Source of the DNA: Apoderus coryli
Taxonomy: Eukaryota; Arthropoda; Insecta; Coleoptera; Attelabidae
Direction of reading: 5' to 3'
NCBI GenBank assembly: GCA_911728435.2
Contig: OU452202.1
Coordinates: forward strand, 18,517,135 to 18,581,134
DNA: 64,000 bases
The notes beneath the pieces are model-generated. The model saw only the letters and a program-made list of their open reading frames with translations, made no database searches and was not told the origin of the DNA. Shown here one piece after another: positions 1 to 11,952 of the stretch; the stretch's first letter is position 1; each line of letters starts with the position of its first letter. Made by a program: the position numbers and the translations under genes.

Positions 1-2
1 CT

Positions 3-1238
3 GACCGTGTCAGAGGGTTCCTGAATAAAAATAATCTATTTTCGAATGATCAACATGGGTTTAGAGCACGTCATTCTACAGAGACCGCAGTTGTGGACTT
101 TGTGCAGTATGTTTATAATTGCTTAGATGCTAGTCTTTACTTGCTGGGAATTTTCTTTGACCTCACAAGTGCCTTTGATACCATAGATATTTCCTTTGTT
201 GGTCGAAAGTTATCAAACCTTGGTATAAGGGGAAAAATAAACGACTGGTTTATTTCTTACCTGAGTAATAGACATTTGATTGTGAAGGTTGGAAACTCTT
301 TCTCTAAAAGGTACAATGTCGATATAGGAACCCCGCAGGGGAGCGTTCTGGGGCCATTGATATTCTTGCTCTATGTAAATGATTTGTCGTCTGAAATAAA
401 AACTGAAAAAATATGCATGTTTGCAGACGATACCTCAATGGTAATATCGGCATTGGATGTGCGGGAGCTGGAATGCAAAACTAATAATATACTACATGAT
501 TTTAGTCAATGGTGTTACAAAAATAAATTGATTATTAACCCAGAAAAAACAGCTTGTGTTATGTTTAGAACTAAAATGAGAGATGTTAAATTCGACTTAA
601 ATTTACATTTAAATTCATATCCCATAAAATATTCTGAAAAAACTAAATTCTTAGGTATTGTGTTGGATGAGCACCTAAGTTGGTCTCATCATATTGATCA
701 GCTGTGTTCGGAGCTTGCTCGCACGTTCTTTGCTGTGTCTATATTGAAAAATTCCTTAACCACAAGGGCTCTCTTGAGTGTTTATTATGCACTTGCATAT
801 TCTAGATTATGTTACGGTATTGTTGTGTGGGGACAGAGTGTGGATGTTAATCGAATATTTATTCTTCAAAAGAGAATTATCCGAAAAATATTTAATCTGA
901 AATATCTCGAATCGTGTAGGGAAACCTTTAAAAATCAAAAGATATTGACTCTACCGTGTGTTTATATATTGAACATAGCAATGCATGTTTTTAAAATGCA
1001 ATCTGGATTGAGGCGGGCTACTCATAGTTACTCGACGCGGAATAGAGATAAGATTTATATTGACAAATATAACCTAACGATGTACAAGAAGTCTCCAATA
1101 TGTGCAGGTTCTTATATTTTTAATAAAATACCTGAGCATATAAAACTGTCCAAAACGGAAAATATATTCAAAACGAAACTTAAAAAGTATTTAGTTGACA
1201 AGTGTTTCTACAGTTTGACGGAGTTTTTCAGCGCTTGA
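3..1238 (+). CDS. Non-LTR retrotransposon reverse transcriptase, 5' end cut by window edge
   Basis: The frame is open from base 3, so the first in-frame Met at 93 is internal. The 30 codons before it read as RT sequence (QHGF..RHSTETAVVDF). RT landmarks counted from that Met: FDLTSAFD at residues 22-29, [10 protein letters not shown] at 79-88, and the catalytic FADD at 110-113. The thumb and a C-terminal tail with YSTRNRD follow, ending at a TGA. No RNase H domain follows. The enzyme would reverse-transcribe element RNA at a nicked chromosomal target. The reading frame is intact over more than 400 codons, unlike every other RT piece in this window, so the insertion is probably young. The clade is Jockey/CR1-like by general appearance, not resolved further. 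The endonuclease part would lie upstream of the window. Confidence 0.95.
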   Translation, partial: DRVRGFLNKNNLFSNDQHGFRARHSTETAVVDFVQYVYNCLDASLYLLGIFFDLTSAFDTIDISFVGRKLSNLGIRGKINDWFISYLSNRHLIVKVGNSFSKRYNVDIGTPQGSVLGPLIFLLYVNDLSSEIKTEKICMFADDTSMVISALDVRELECKTNNILHDFSQWCYKNKLIINPEKTACVMFRTKMRDVKFDLNLHLNSYPIKYSEKTKFLGIVLDEHLSWSHHIDQLCSELARTFFAVSILKNSLTTRALLSVYYALAYSRLCYGIVVWGQSVDVNRIFILQKRIIRKIFNLKYLESCRETFKNQKILTLPCVYILNIAMHVFKMQSGLRRATHSYSTRNRDKIYIDKYNLTMYKKSPICAGSYIFNKIPEHIKLSKTENIFKTKLKKYLVDKCFYSLTEFFSA

Positions 1239-1434
1239 GCTGTTAATGTATATGTGATTGTTACCTTATACTCTTGTGTGTTATAGTGGTATGTTTTAAT
1301 ATTTAATGTATTCGTGTATTTATAGAAAGATTTTATCTAATTGTTGTAACTAGAATATAGTATCTTTGTAATGACGACCCTATCCAATTACACGATTGGC
1401 TTGAGGTGTGAATAAAATAAATAAATAAATAAAT
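1239..1434 (+). repeat. 3' UTR and AATA-repeat tail of the non-LTR element
   Basis: An AT-rich trailer follows the RT stop codon. It contains the block GACCCTATCCAATTA and ends in a run of AATA units at about 1411-1434, the simple-repeat tail usual for this element type. The GACCCTATCCAAT...GCTTGAGGT block recurs in inverse orientation near 9175-9215, which identifies a second family member. Confidence 0.85.
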
Positions 1435-1479
1435 ATACTGCACGTGATTTTTTTTTAAAGTTAGCATCTAAATTAAAGT

Positions 1480-1575
1480 TTTGCCGGTGCGCGTGCTCTA
1501 GTGTCTAAGCGCGCTAGATGAGGAGCAGGTCGTCCATCTGTGTAGTGGGTTTCGAACCCCGGACCAGCTACACTT
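1480..1575 (+). repeat. Possible tRNA-derived SINE head
   Basis: An A-box-like TAGTGTCTAAGCGCGC near 1480 is followed about 65 bases later by GGTTTCGAACCCC, close to a pol III B box with one extra T. The GC content is higher than in flanking DNA. The T-stem does not pair well and no cloverleaf closes, so this is not a working tRNA. A tRNA-related repeat is the most likely reading, on weak evidence. Confidence 0.3.
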
Positions 1576-2980
1576 ATTCTGCGCCACTATAGTTAGGATT
1601 TATTGCAAAATATTTTATAAAAAATAAACTAAACTGGAGTAGCAAGAGGTCATAAAGTTAGCACTTAGAAAGGAAGTTAAAGTTTGATATTCGTAATATT
1701 GACCTTCTACTTAATTCTCACAGTAATAAAATTAGGTTCAAGGATAGCTTAAACAAACTGTATTTTGATTCCCATCAACAATTTTTTTCGTAAAAAATTG
1801 TTCTCCAAAATATTAGGTGTTTATAGTTATTGTTTTGCTGTTGCTTTCAGTCGGTGGGCAAAAATCGGCCCAAATTAAAAAAGCATAAATGGAAAGAAGC
1901 AAAAAAACTAGATCCAAAGTTATACCTATCACATAGCGATTTTTCATCGATATTTACATGCGGTTTTTTTAAGCTCTTGAAAAGAATTATTCCAGAATTT
2001 TATTGACAATGAAGCTAAAGTATTGCAACGGTTTATTGGTCTATATTCGCTTTTGGTTTTCAGTTATTATTCTTTTGCGTTTTTGAATATTTCGCTCATT
2101 CTTTTATGTGATGTGTATGTTTGACTATGGATGGAAATAAAACGGGAATAATTGCAAACTGTAGCTATAACCAGCAATAACAGTGTACATGTATTATATA
2201 GATGTGATATATGTATGCGTATATTATAGAACATTATGGGTGGAATAAATAACCATTTTCAGCTAGATGCTACACGCCACTCTAAGCTCTATTTATTTAT
2301 GCCACTAGCTTAATAAGATTCTTCAGTAATTTGTTAGTTCTGCTTGGAAGTGGACAGTACACAAAGCCGACAAACTACATCACATGTCAAAAGTCCGTTA
2401 AGTATGCGTTTCTTTAAATGAGTTCGTTAGATTATCTTATAGGACTTTCCTAATTTACAGCTAATAAAACCTAGAAGCATGAAGGTTCTTACATCAGTCA
2501 AACGTGTCCCAAATCTTGATTAATTGACGATGATATTTTTGCAAACCACTACCAGCCCTAGTTATTATTAGTTTTTTATTAAAATAAATATTTCTTCATT
2601 TTGTTTAAATCGGCTCAATATAATATATTAAAATACATTGAATTCCTAAAAACTAGTTTATTCACTATAGAACCTTAAAACTCTCTAGAGGACTAACAAT
2701 TTCCTTCAAGGAAAGTTAATATCCGCTGGCCTCGATGAATAGTTTGTTATGCATGGGAATTAATTTGCCATGAAACTATTTCCTTCTAAAAGTTTTTGAC
2801 ATTCTTTATTGTTTTATACTAAAATATACTCGTACCTACCTAACATATTCACTTAGATTTTATACGTCGTGTAGGCCACATAGGTTCATACAATTTATAT
2901 TATGTTATACCTAGGTACCTACATGTTGTAGCACACAAACTTTTCATATTAGTCCAACTTTTATACTAAATTCTGGATTG
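1576..2980. other. No recognisable gene
   Basis: AT-rich sequence with short poly-A/T runs and TACC-type microsatellite pieces near 2830-2930. I see no exon, TIR or RT motif. Confidence 0.6.
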
Positions 2981-3083
2981 AAAATTTACTTTTTATACAT
3001 ACCTACATCTTTGAAGAGAAGCTCTTGAAAAACTCCTATAAATCTTTAAAGTTGAAGTAGTGTTAAGAATCATATCATTTTTA
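2981..3083 (+). repeat. Direct repeat, copy 1 of 2
   Basis: The segment ACTTTTTATAC...CTCTTGAAAAACTCCTA...AAAG(T)TGAAGTAGTGT...ATATCATT recurs with substitutions and small gaps at 3399-3506, about 415 bases downstream in the same orientation. It is either a local duplication or two copies of an unknown repeat. Confidence 0.6.
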
Positions 3084-3398
3084 TAATAATGTTTCAAAAT
3101 CCTAGAGTTTGGAGTCATTTAAGTTTATTAGATTTAATTTCGAATAATTTGATTCGAAATAAATACTGCAAAACCTCGAAAAAATGCTAAAAGCTTTATA
3201 TTACATAGCCCTCGTTAAGTATATCAATCTAAACTCCGACAAGAGAGTGGAGAAGAAATAAGAAAAAAGCAATCACGATAGGAGTTTGAAATTGTACAAC
3301 TCGCACGGATTGATCATTTTTCACCGCTATGAATTTGTAGCATTTTTTAGGCATTTGCTTTGTAAAAATTTAATTATCTATGTTATAAAATTTTAGAA

Positions 3399-3506
3399 AT
3401 TTACTTTTTATACGAGTACATATCTATTTATTTCAAAAGATTCTCTTGAAAAACTCCTAAAATATCTAAAGTGGAAGTAGTGTGATCATGATATCATTAT
3501 TATTAT
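3399..3506 (+). repeat. Direct repeat, copy 2 of 2
   Basis: This matches 2981-3083, sharing CTCTTGAAAAACTCCTA and the GAAGTAGTGT block, and is diverged by scattered substitutions. Confidence 0.6.
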
Positions 3507-3767
3507 ATATTTTATTTTATATCTATCGCTAACATACAATTCACTGTGAATTTTAAAATTCGAAATAAGATGAAGACTAAGAATAAATATAGATTTAAAT
3601 TTGCACAACAATATAATGTTAGTAAATTAAAAGAGTTGTAATAGTACTTTCCTCATGGAACTTACAAAAATTTTAATATTTAAGTTTTCATAAAATGTTT
3701 TTTCACAAATGATTCGAACAAATATATTACATTTAGTTCTTTCTGTATTAATTTCCCCCCATTTTAA

Positions 3768-3813
3768 TGACCACTGATGATGAGAGCTGTGTCTCTCGAA
3801 ACATGTCTGGTTG
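3768..3813 (+). ncRNA. Hammerhead-ribozyme-like motif, copy A
   Basis: The order of parts matches a type I hammerhead. Stem I 5' strand TGACCA (3768-3773) leads to box CTGATGA (3774-3780), one extra T, then stem II GAGAG/CTCTC (3782-3786 with 3793-3797, loop CTGTGT). GAAAC (3798-3802), a two-base loop and GTC (3805-3807) as cleavage triplet come next, then the stem I 3' strand TGGTTG (3808-3813), which pairs six bases with TGACCA including wobbles. The very short stem III resembles Penelope-type hammerheads. The T between CTGATGA and stem II departs from the canonical fold, so activity is uncertain. Such motifs sit in Penelope-like element ends, but no Penelope coding sequence is visible next to this copy. 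Confidence 0.5.
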
Positions 3814-3819
3814 ATGACG

Positions 3820-5557
3820 CAATATTATAAAATAAAGAATTGTTTGTTGAGCAGACGAATTTTTATTTATCATTACAGGATAAACTCCACGTATAATGAA
3901 ATATTTCTATAATATTATATATTTTTTAATTATCGCTAATACGGTTTCAGATACTGAAATTAAATTTCGACGACAAATACCTTTGATTATGTAGAAAAAC
4001 ATAATGTTATAAGTTTATCCAAAGTTAATTTAAAATTTATAACTTTAACGATTCTACCCGGGCTATCCGTTCCCATGCCTCTTTACATTATAAAAGGGCA
4101 TCGAATGCAGCGTTTTTTGATACATTTCTCCCTCGTATATAAGACGTATAATAAATCATGGTTGCTAAAGAACACCGACAGTATAATAAAAATAACTACA
4201 GTGACTGGAAAAAGTATTGATATAATGATTAATCGAAAAAAAAAGAGTTTGCAAATAAATATATGAATGAAACAAATACTTTTTGGCAACGTGTATTTTC
4301 TCAGATTAATCTAAATATAATCGGATGGACATCATATGGTATGGCCAAGACTATGTGGAATTTAAACAAGAAAATTTGTATCCGACAGTAAAACACGGTG
4401 GCAGAATATTGTAACCATGATTTGTTGAATAGTTTTTCTTAGATTAATAAAATGAAAGAAGATCTATCAAATTAGATAATAATTTTTACCAAAACTTCAA
4501 GTGGCTGAAACTTTTTGCATTCACTATATACAGTGACAGTGTATAGGACCGGCAGTTAAGGTCTGAAAATAATGAGGTGACGAATACACATATTTTAAAA
4601 TTTTTACGTTCTATAGAAAATGACACTGTCTAAGTGAGTAAAATTTGTTGTTAGTTAATAATATCAGAAGCATATTATTATAAATGTATCTACTTATACG
4701 CATAACAAGTATAACAATAGTAATAATTATTATAAAGGTATGTTCCTTGCTGTTCGAACACGGACTAGGTACGTGTTCATCTATATGTCTAAACTTTTAA
4801 AAACAAAAACAGTCTTTTTCAGCGAAGGTTTATATATTGCCGTGTTGGAGCGGCAAAGAAAAATACAGTATACTTTTATACAAATGAACATACAATTGTT
4901 AATTGTTATTGTTTTGAATGTGTTAACATTTTTGAGTTCTATTAAATATAGATTTTTTTTTAATGTATTAATTGATGGAGTATACACATTTTTTATTTTT
5001 TTTATTGTTTTGAAACGAATAATAAGTTATTTTGTAATTTTTCCGATTAATTGTTCTGCTGTTGTTTGATTGCGAAAAATAGATATGAAATTTATTCACG
5101 CACAAACCGTTTTAACGGTTTCAGTGGATTTTCTTTTTATTTCCGTAAAGAACACATAGCATAAAAAAATTATGTACATGTAAATTTTTCTTTTTGGAAA
5201 TACATTATTATATTATTATTAATAAATAAAGGATTTTTAAAATATCGTAGGCCATGATGCATTGTTATGAAAAGTTAAAAGGGTGCCTTTATGGACGGCT
5301 ACGGTCGGTAGTGACATTTCAAAGGGATATCGAGTTGTGGTTTTTTATATCATTTTAAACTAAAATTAGAAAGACTATAACATATGTTTAATATTTTGTA
5401 CAGGAGCGTCGCTACAGATAATTTAAGGGAAATAATTTTCGAAGCTAGCAAGCAGTTCCAGTTGAAACTAAATAATTTCCATAAATTCAGCTCGTATATG
5501 TATTGAAAAAAATGGCGGTCATTTTGAATAATTCTGCAGCGTTCAAAAGATACTACA
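3820..5557. other. No recognisable gene
   Basis: AT-rich DNA. Short open frames near 4075-4290 and 4740-5069 are low-complexity, rich in F/I/K/Y codons, and show no family signature. Confidence 0.55.
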
Positions 5558-5572
5558 CCCCCCCCCCCCCCC
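5558..5572 (+). repeat. C15 homopolymer
   Basis: An uninterrupted run of 15 C in otherwise AT-rich sequence. Confidence 0.9.
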
Positions 5573-7011
5573 ATTTAACTGAAGTATAGCATGTTTTTTT
5601 AACTTTTTCTACCTTAAAAACATGCGGCTAAAATTTTCATATTATTGTACCAAGTGAATAAAACGCGAGTTATTGAGAAAAAAGTTTCTTAAAAATTAAA
5701 CTTTGAGGCTCTGTATAGGTATGGGACATGGAGCCGTAATAAGTGTGTGTGTTGCTCAAGGAATTTGTGATTAATGCATTGACCCATTTTTGCGACACCG
5801 TGTATAATTAGATGGTATTTCGTTGGATATGGGCTAAATGTTGAAAGAAAACACTTTTATTTTATTGCCAACGTTTCGATATATTTTACATCATCTCTAG
5901 GGCTCAAACAAATCGCATTTTGATTGTTTCGTTTATAATAATTACACGAGAGCAAACACAGTAGTCAACAGCACGAATTTAGTCAGTTAGGGGCTTCTGC
6001 ATTGACATTGAACTTAAAGTAACTACAACTAGCATATTTTAACATAGTCTATCTATTTTTCTCAAATGGGGCTCAACTATTCCCTACTGGTTAAAATAAA
6101 GTAAATACTACAACAAAAACACCCTTAAATCCACCTTTACAATTTTTCTCTGTTATATTAAGTCTAAGTATATTCTTATGTCACATACAAAAATTATGTG
6201 ACAAATCCATTAAATTGTTGTACCTATTCGGTATATTATATTTTACCAAATATCACCATCAATAGACCGTTATTCATGTTTGGTATTTTCCATTAGCCAA
6301 ACAATAGTGGCATTAGGGTTTAAAAATGAACACATTTAGCGAGAAAAAATAGAACGACAGTAAAAAAAAAATGGTCAATGAAATATTAAATAAGGCAGAT
6401 GTGTGTGACATTTTTGATGTAAATATAATATCGGTAGTTGACAATAGAAACAATCTAGGGTCTTATATTATTTGCTTTAAAGCTTAAATCTGCGTTCCTA
6501 CATCAGTTTATAAAGCAATTCGTAATTCACTTTTTTCCTTTTTTTTTCAATTACAAAAGTTGAATCACAGAAAATTCTATAACTACCTAATATGTGTAAA
6601 AGTCTGTAATAATTATTCTTAAATAGTAGTTGTAGTAAAATTCGATAAGAAACCGTACGTTTTATCAAATTTTATCAAGCATATACATCTGTAGCAACCA
6701 AACGTCCGGCAATGGCCGATCCGTAAATTAACATGTCACGTTAAGAATAAAATATTTTTAAAACCCAACAGTCACTTTTTTTATGTGCGTTGTCCCGTTA
6801 TCATATGTCATTCTGTCACAGGCTTGTTTTATATTCCTACGCGGCCCATGTCACATGTCGCTGCTTTTGTTTTATTTTTGCTATTTTTGTGCTATTCCCT
6901 ATATTTTTTGCATCGTTTCTTTCATTTACTCTGGGATATACAGTGACTCCATTATTAGTTGTCCATATAAATGGTATACTAAACCTTCCCAGCAGTATAT
7001 TTTATAATATA
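5573..7011. other. No recognisable gene; one decayed hammerhead-like trace
   Basis: Mostly AT-rich sequence. On the minus strand at about 5867-5905 there is GATGATG...ATCGAAACGTTGGC. It resembles the box order of the other hammerhead-like motifs here, but the first box reads AGATGA and stem II is nearly lost. Confidence 0.4.
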
Positions 7012-7200
7012 CAGGGTGATTCAGATTAGTCGTTTGAAGTTTTAGGAGAGAAAATGAAAGGTATGTTATGGTTATACCGGAAACGGATATGAACTTTCTT
7101 ATCATAAGTTAAACTCCCTAGCCCTATTTGCAACCATTTTTAAATATTTACATGGTTTTGTAGCCAGCCACTGAGATATTTGACAAGCAACTCCGTCATT
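7012..7200 (+). repeat. Solitary CAGGGTG element end
   Basis: A TA dinucleotide precedes CAGGGTGATTCAG, the terminal signature shared by the foldback elements in this window. I find no matching inverted end downstream, so this is a truncated or solo end. The 3' limit is a guess. Confidence 0.4.
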
Positions 7201-7847
7201 TCATTCTGCTCCAATGGAGACTAATTCTTGGAGTTGGTACTGCAATTGGAAATCAAGATTCCTTTTAAAATAAGATCAGGTGAGATAATCACAACTGACA
7301 CAACACTACCGTTTGCCGAAGGGCATTTTCTGAATGCTGTATATTTTGTTAAAAAAAAAACTTGTTGAATTTAGAGCTAAAATTGACAGGATAAAAACTC
7401 CAATAATGCGATGGAAACTTTTCAAAAATGTAGTGTGTTAAGAGAGTATTTCAAAATTGTAAATACAACACAAATTGGATGTTGTTGCGTTGTTTTTCAA
7501 TGAGACCGAGTATAAAAGGGAATTCCACTGGACTAGAAGCTAGCAACAGTATAATAAAGGCACGGAGCAAAATCGAAATGGTAGTAGTTAATAATGTTAA
7601 TAATCATCAGCGACATGGTCATATTTACTGATAATATATATTGTATACGAAGTCGGACTATAAACCGCACTACATGGAAGTTCTCTTTGTACTTTGTACA
7701 ACTATAACGCAATTCGTGCTGGAACCGGATCATAGTTAAACAGAAACATTTAGATATTATTGATAACCACAACTATTGGCATTACTTACTTTTCGTTATA
7801 AAAATAATATTAACTAAGTACTTCAATTTTATTTTTAAGAAATGCGG

Positions 7848-8095
7848 CCAATGGACTAAGTTGCCATTATTTTATCTCAAATAATATTCTAAATTTAACG
7901 TTTTTGCCACAGCTGATTAGGTATTTAAAGACTCAAGAATATCGACAGATTTATTACGTAGCCCCTCTACTTCACATATTTTTATTTGCTTGATGGTAAC
8001 ATTACCATTGACGTTTGTTATCCTTCATAGTCAATATCAGCATTTTCATTAGTTGACAATTAAGTGAAAAGTTCCGTAGGAAATGAGCGACACAT
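7848..8095 (+). repeat. Dispersed repeat, copy 1 (matches 37271-37480)
   Basis: It shares GCGGCCAATGGACTAAGTT, a TTTATCTCAAATA.. block, TATCGACAGATTTATTACG, and ATTAAGTGA(A/G)AAGTT with 37271-37480 in the same order and strand. No coding capacity or terminal repeats are seen. Confidence 0.65.
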
Positions 8096-9159
8096 CATGT
8101 AACCGCAAAATTTGAGAACCCGTTACAATTGTGGCAATTTCTTCAAATATATTAAAAAAATCACTTAATCTTATGAAAATCTAAATACTTACTTTAGTTA
8201 AATTGTTACCTTTATTATTATTACATGAAATAAAAATATTCTTGTACTTGGAACGCTTCGTATATTTATTTCTGATTCATTCTTAGTGTCAAGTAATTTT
8301 ATTTTTACACTAGTTGTGACGGTGCTTCTGCTTATGCCTCCTCTAATCATTGTCGAGGGAAGATGAAATGTGCCAATCTAATTTTGATTGTTTTTGTAGA
8401 TATTGTAAATAACTAAATGCTGCTTACCCATTAAATGCGTCCTAGGCAAAACCCTGGGTTAATTTCAGTTGGATTGGCGTCTCTGGAGATGTTCTAGGAC
8501 TCGTGTTAGCGTCATTTTTGAGCACGTGCTGATTATTTTAGATATCGCCGTGATTGTATTTTTCTACTAATAGTATGATATTAGGTCAACTAATTCCTAC
8601 CTGTTTAGGGCCTTACTTCTTGGCAATTTTCGAGTTTTCTCCCGCTTTTTGATAACATCTATTGGTTTCGGTTTCTTGGTCAATTTATAAGTTACATGGT
8701 ACGGGATTCTGTCTGATCGTTCTTGTGGTGTACCTTAGCACTATTGTCTTCCGAATTGTTACGCTTTTGACCTACAATTTAATTTTCGTTAACATTTCGG
8801 AACGGAAGTCATATGTTTTTAAGGCAATAGTCCATCAAACGATTATCAGTCAATTCGTATTTTTCTCGACATGTCTTAGGCAGCAAATTTAACATAAGCA
8901 TATTTGTTACTTAATTAAAATAGACAACTGCAACTGCAATACAAAAAAGATGCATATATGTACACCATTTTAAAATAATCTATTTTTAGTTATTTGATAA
9001 TATAAATATAACTTCCATCGTCCAAGAAAGTGTTCCGTTTCGCACTAAGTACACAATATACTATTGATTCAAACTCAGCCGACTAGAGAAATAACATTTA
9101 TGTTTTGAAACTTACACCGTAGCTGGTTTCCATATACTTCAAAGTTTAATTGGTAGTCA
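8096..9159. other. No recognisable gene
   Basis: AT-rich sequence with no family match seen. A 76-codon open frame at 8662-8892 shows no motif. Confidence 0.5.
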
Positions 9160-9820
9160 TCATTCATTTCCACCTCAAGCGAACCTTATGATTGGATAGG
9201 GTCGTCATTACACAATACAAGTCTTAATTACAATACAATAAAATAATAAACAAAACCTGCAATACATGCAAAGTACATAGAACTACATTTAAATGTAAAT
9301 ATCATGTTATGACAAACAATATGCACAAACAAAGAAAGAAAAAAAAACATAAGCACTGTCAGCTTAAGAATGGAAAAATTCTGACAAAGTATAATATCAC
9401 TTGTCAATCAAATAATTTTTAAGTTTTCTTTTAAAAATATTTTATGTGTATGTAAATCGTATCTCTATTTCTAGTTGAGTAGTTGTGAGTAGGTCTTTTT
9501 AACTCAGCTTTCATTCGAACCACATGAAGCCCTATTTTATATATAGTATATACACACATGAGAGAGTCAATATTTACAATATTTTGTTTCGTTGCGTTCA
9601 TAATTAATTTGTTTTTGAAGCACCGCATTGACTAAAAGTTTTGCTTTCTAATTCCTGCATGCTTAATGCCGATATTGCTATCGTCCGCAAACACGTAAAC
9701 CTTTCCAGTATTTATCTCATTCCGTAGATCATTCACATAGAGCAAAAATATCATGCAAGGGTCCCAGGACACTAGTAGGCATTGTGCGCCATAAATCACT
9801 TCTATTTCTAATGGCACCAA
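9160..9820 (-). pseudogene. Decayed, internally deleted relative of the non-LTR element at 3-1434
   Basis: Read on the minus strand, 9820-9632 carries the PQGSVLGP region out of frame, then FLLYVNDLRNEI and FADD. 9628-9431 carries KNKLI and then jumps directly to CVYTIYK and YSTRNRD. Compared with the element at 3-1434, the stretch between KNKLIINPEK and LPCVYIL (roughly 390 bases) is missing. The 3' UTR block GACCCTATCCAAT..GCTTGAGGT is conserved at about 9170-9215, followed by a degraded AATA tail. Frameshifts rule out function. It is 5' truncated, as expected for target-primed insertion. Confidence 0.85.
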
Positions 9821-10962
9821 CCGTCAGAAACATAAACATTGTGAGTCTGTCGGCTAGGAACTCTGATGTATTTCCCTAAAATTAAGATAATAATTATTGA
9901 CTTTCTCGTCGATGAAATCTTAAGCATGTCTAGATTTTATATGACACATGAAACTGATATATTATTATGTAAGACTATAACACAACTTCGTTTTAACAAT
10001 TTCCAATATTTCAATAAAACTTTTAAAAAAAGCAAGCAAAACTGAAATAGCAGAATGTTTAAAACGCAAACCATCTATCATCTGTCAATATTTAAAGCTC
10101 AATGATTTATTTCCAAACTCCAATTTAAATTCCCTTTCAAACAACACGTAAGTATGTATATAGAGAGCTGTTAGAGCTTTACGCTACTTTAAAGTGGGTA
10201 CGTAGAATTCCATAACGGAATTCAAATGTACAAACACTTTTTTTTTGCCTATAAAGTAAACTATAATTTATGTTATTTTAACTTCTCTAACACACGAACT
10301 ATTATTACTTCTTTTGACTTTTATAAAGTTTGTACGATCATTTTTCATCGGTAAGAACGCAACACAGTGACATGAACTAATTTAAAAGTTCTTTCGCAAC
10401 TGTGTAAGGCTGTTTTAGCTAAAATATATTAGACATATATCAGTAAAAATTAATGACACTTTCCTCAATTTTGATCATTAGTTAATTAGTGGTGGTTCGC
10501 ACGCTCCGATAGAGGTATGGCGATGGTAGCAGATAATAAATCATAATTCACAACAATGGACCGAATGTATTTCCTCCAAGTAAAAATGTGCTTTAAATAC
10601 AATTTAATAATAAATATTGTAGATCTATTTTTAGGTAAAGTATGTTAACTAACAAACATGAATAGTACGTTTGAGAACCTTATAACGCAAGAACGAAATA
10701 TATAATCTTACGATTTTTTAATGACTTACGAAATATAGCATATTTCCGTAATTGTTCGTAAGTCAGGTTTGATTTTATACTTGTGTGCTAGAATCAGATG
10801 AATAAATACTCGTAATATTCCACAAAAATATTTTTCGACGTGCAGATGCACTTTCGCTATATCCTTAGTTAATTAAGTATATATTAAGTAATAATTAATT
10901 TATTTAGCCAACTTAAAGTTCTTTTCTATTTTTGTGCTATCACTATCACTACCTAGCGTGTA
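9821..10962. other. No recognisable gene
   Basis: AT-rich DNA with short microsatellite-like runs. No exon or TIR was recognised. Confidence 0.5.
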
Positions 10963-10964
10963 TA

Positions 10965-11952
10965 GGGTAAAGTAAGGTATATTCGTGATGATTTTCCTTT
11001 TTTCCGTTGGAGAGTAATGTAAATAACATGCGTTGTTGCTACAATTGTGAGGGACCCAATATTTATTCTTGAGATTTATGTATTTTTTTATGAGGAAACT
11101 TAGAACATTACTTAAAAAAACTTTCAAATGACTGTCCTAGTCAAGGAAAGGTAGTTTCTTGACTAGGATATGTAATTTCGTGATATGGGGTAGGTTTATT
11201 CGTGATACTACAATTAATGCTAAAAATTGGTAGGTAAGATTTTATTAACAGTTACATTGTATCATTAACGCATAACATCTTATTCTGAGATTGCACATTA
11301 AAACAATTTCCTCGTCAGATGCTTGACATTTTAGGTGATATCGTACCAAACAGTAGTAACATTGTATCCACTGTGCTCCATTTTTTTTTTCTTACAATTT
11401 AATGTGCAATAACCTTACCTTTAGTTTAGGTTTGTAGTCTATTATAAACATAACATTATCTAAAAATGTGGAATAATTTTACTGCACACAAAAAAAGATA
11501 TTTAAAATTGAATACCTAACCCTTGTATTTTTAATGTCTTCAACGCATGAAAAATATTGTAACAAACAAGGTCCACGGAATAAGCAATTACGGTAAAATT
11601 AAGTCAAACTTTGTTAATTATTTTGTACAGGAAGATTCCTCATCTAAAATACTATAGATTAATGTAAATTTCATTATCTCAGCTTTCAATTATTCCTGTT
11701 ATTCCTGTAGATCGCTTTACAGTTGCAAAACCCGCCAAAAATCACAACGTAATAAGCACCACATGTAAACAAAGTTTTCTAATGCCTGGAATATTCGTGA
11801 TATAGAAACGCGACAGATTGCATCATCTAGTAGGAACATACACTTACTACTATCCAAGATGTCATCCATCTAAAGCAAAAGATAACTTGCTGAGAAATTT
11901 TCATAATTCTATCACGAACTTACCTACATCACGAACATACCTTACTTTACCC
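10965..11952. mobile_element. 988-bp terminal-inverted-repeat element, TA target
   Basis: The ends read GGGTAAAGTAAGGTATATTC and, inverted on the right, GGGTAAAGTAAGGTATGTTC, then a shared CGTGATG. The arms therefore match over about 28 bases with one or two mismatches. TA flanks both sides (10963-10964 and 11953-11954), as in Tc1/mariner/pogo-type insertion. TTCGTGATA recurs internally as a subterminal repeat (about 11190-11210 and 11795). A 14-bp hairpin TCCTAGTCAAG.../...CTTGACTAGGA lies at 11134-11168. No transposase is recognisable inside, so this is a non-autonomous element. The superfamily is inferred from the TA target only. Confidence 0.75.

Noticed and set aside
4740..5069. Membrane protein gene from a hydrophobic 109-codon frame
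   Set aside because: Hydrophobicity reflects T-rich sequence. An overlapping antisense frame exists, and no start context or homologous motif is seen.
5558..5572. Structured G-quadruplex regulatory site from the C15 run
   Set aside because: A lone homopolymer beside no gene is better read as a simple repeat prone to slippage.
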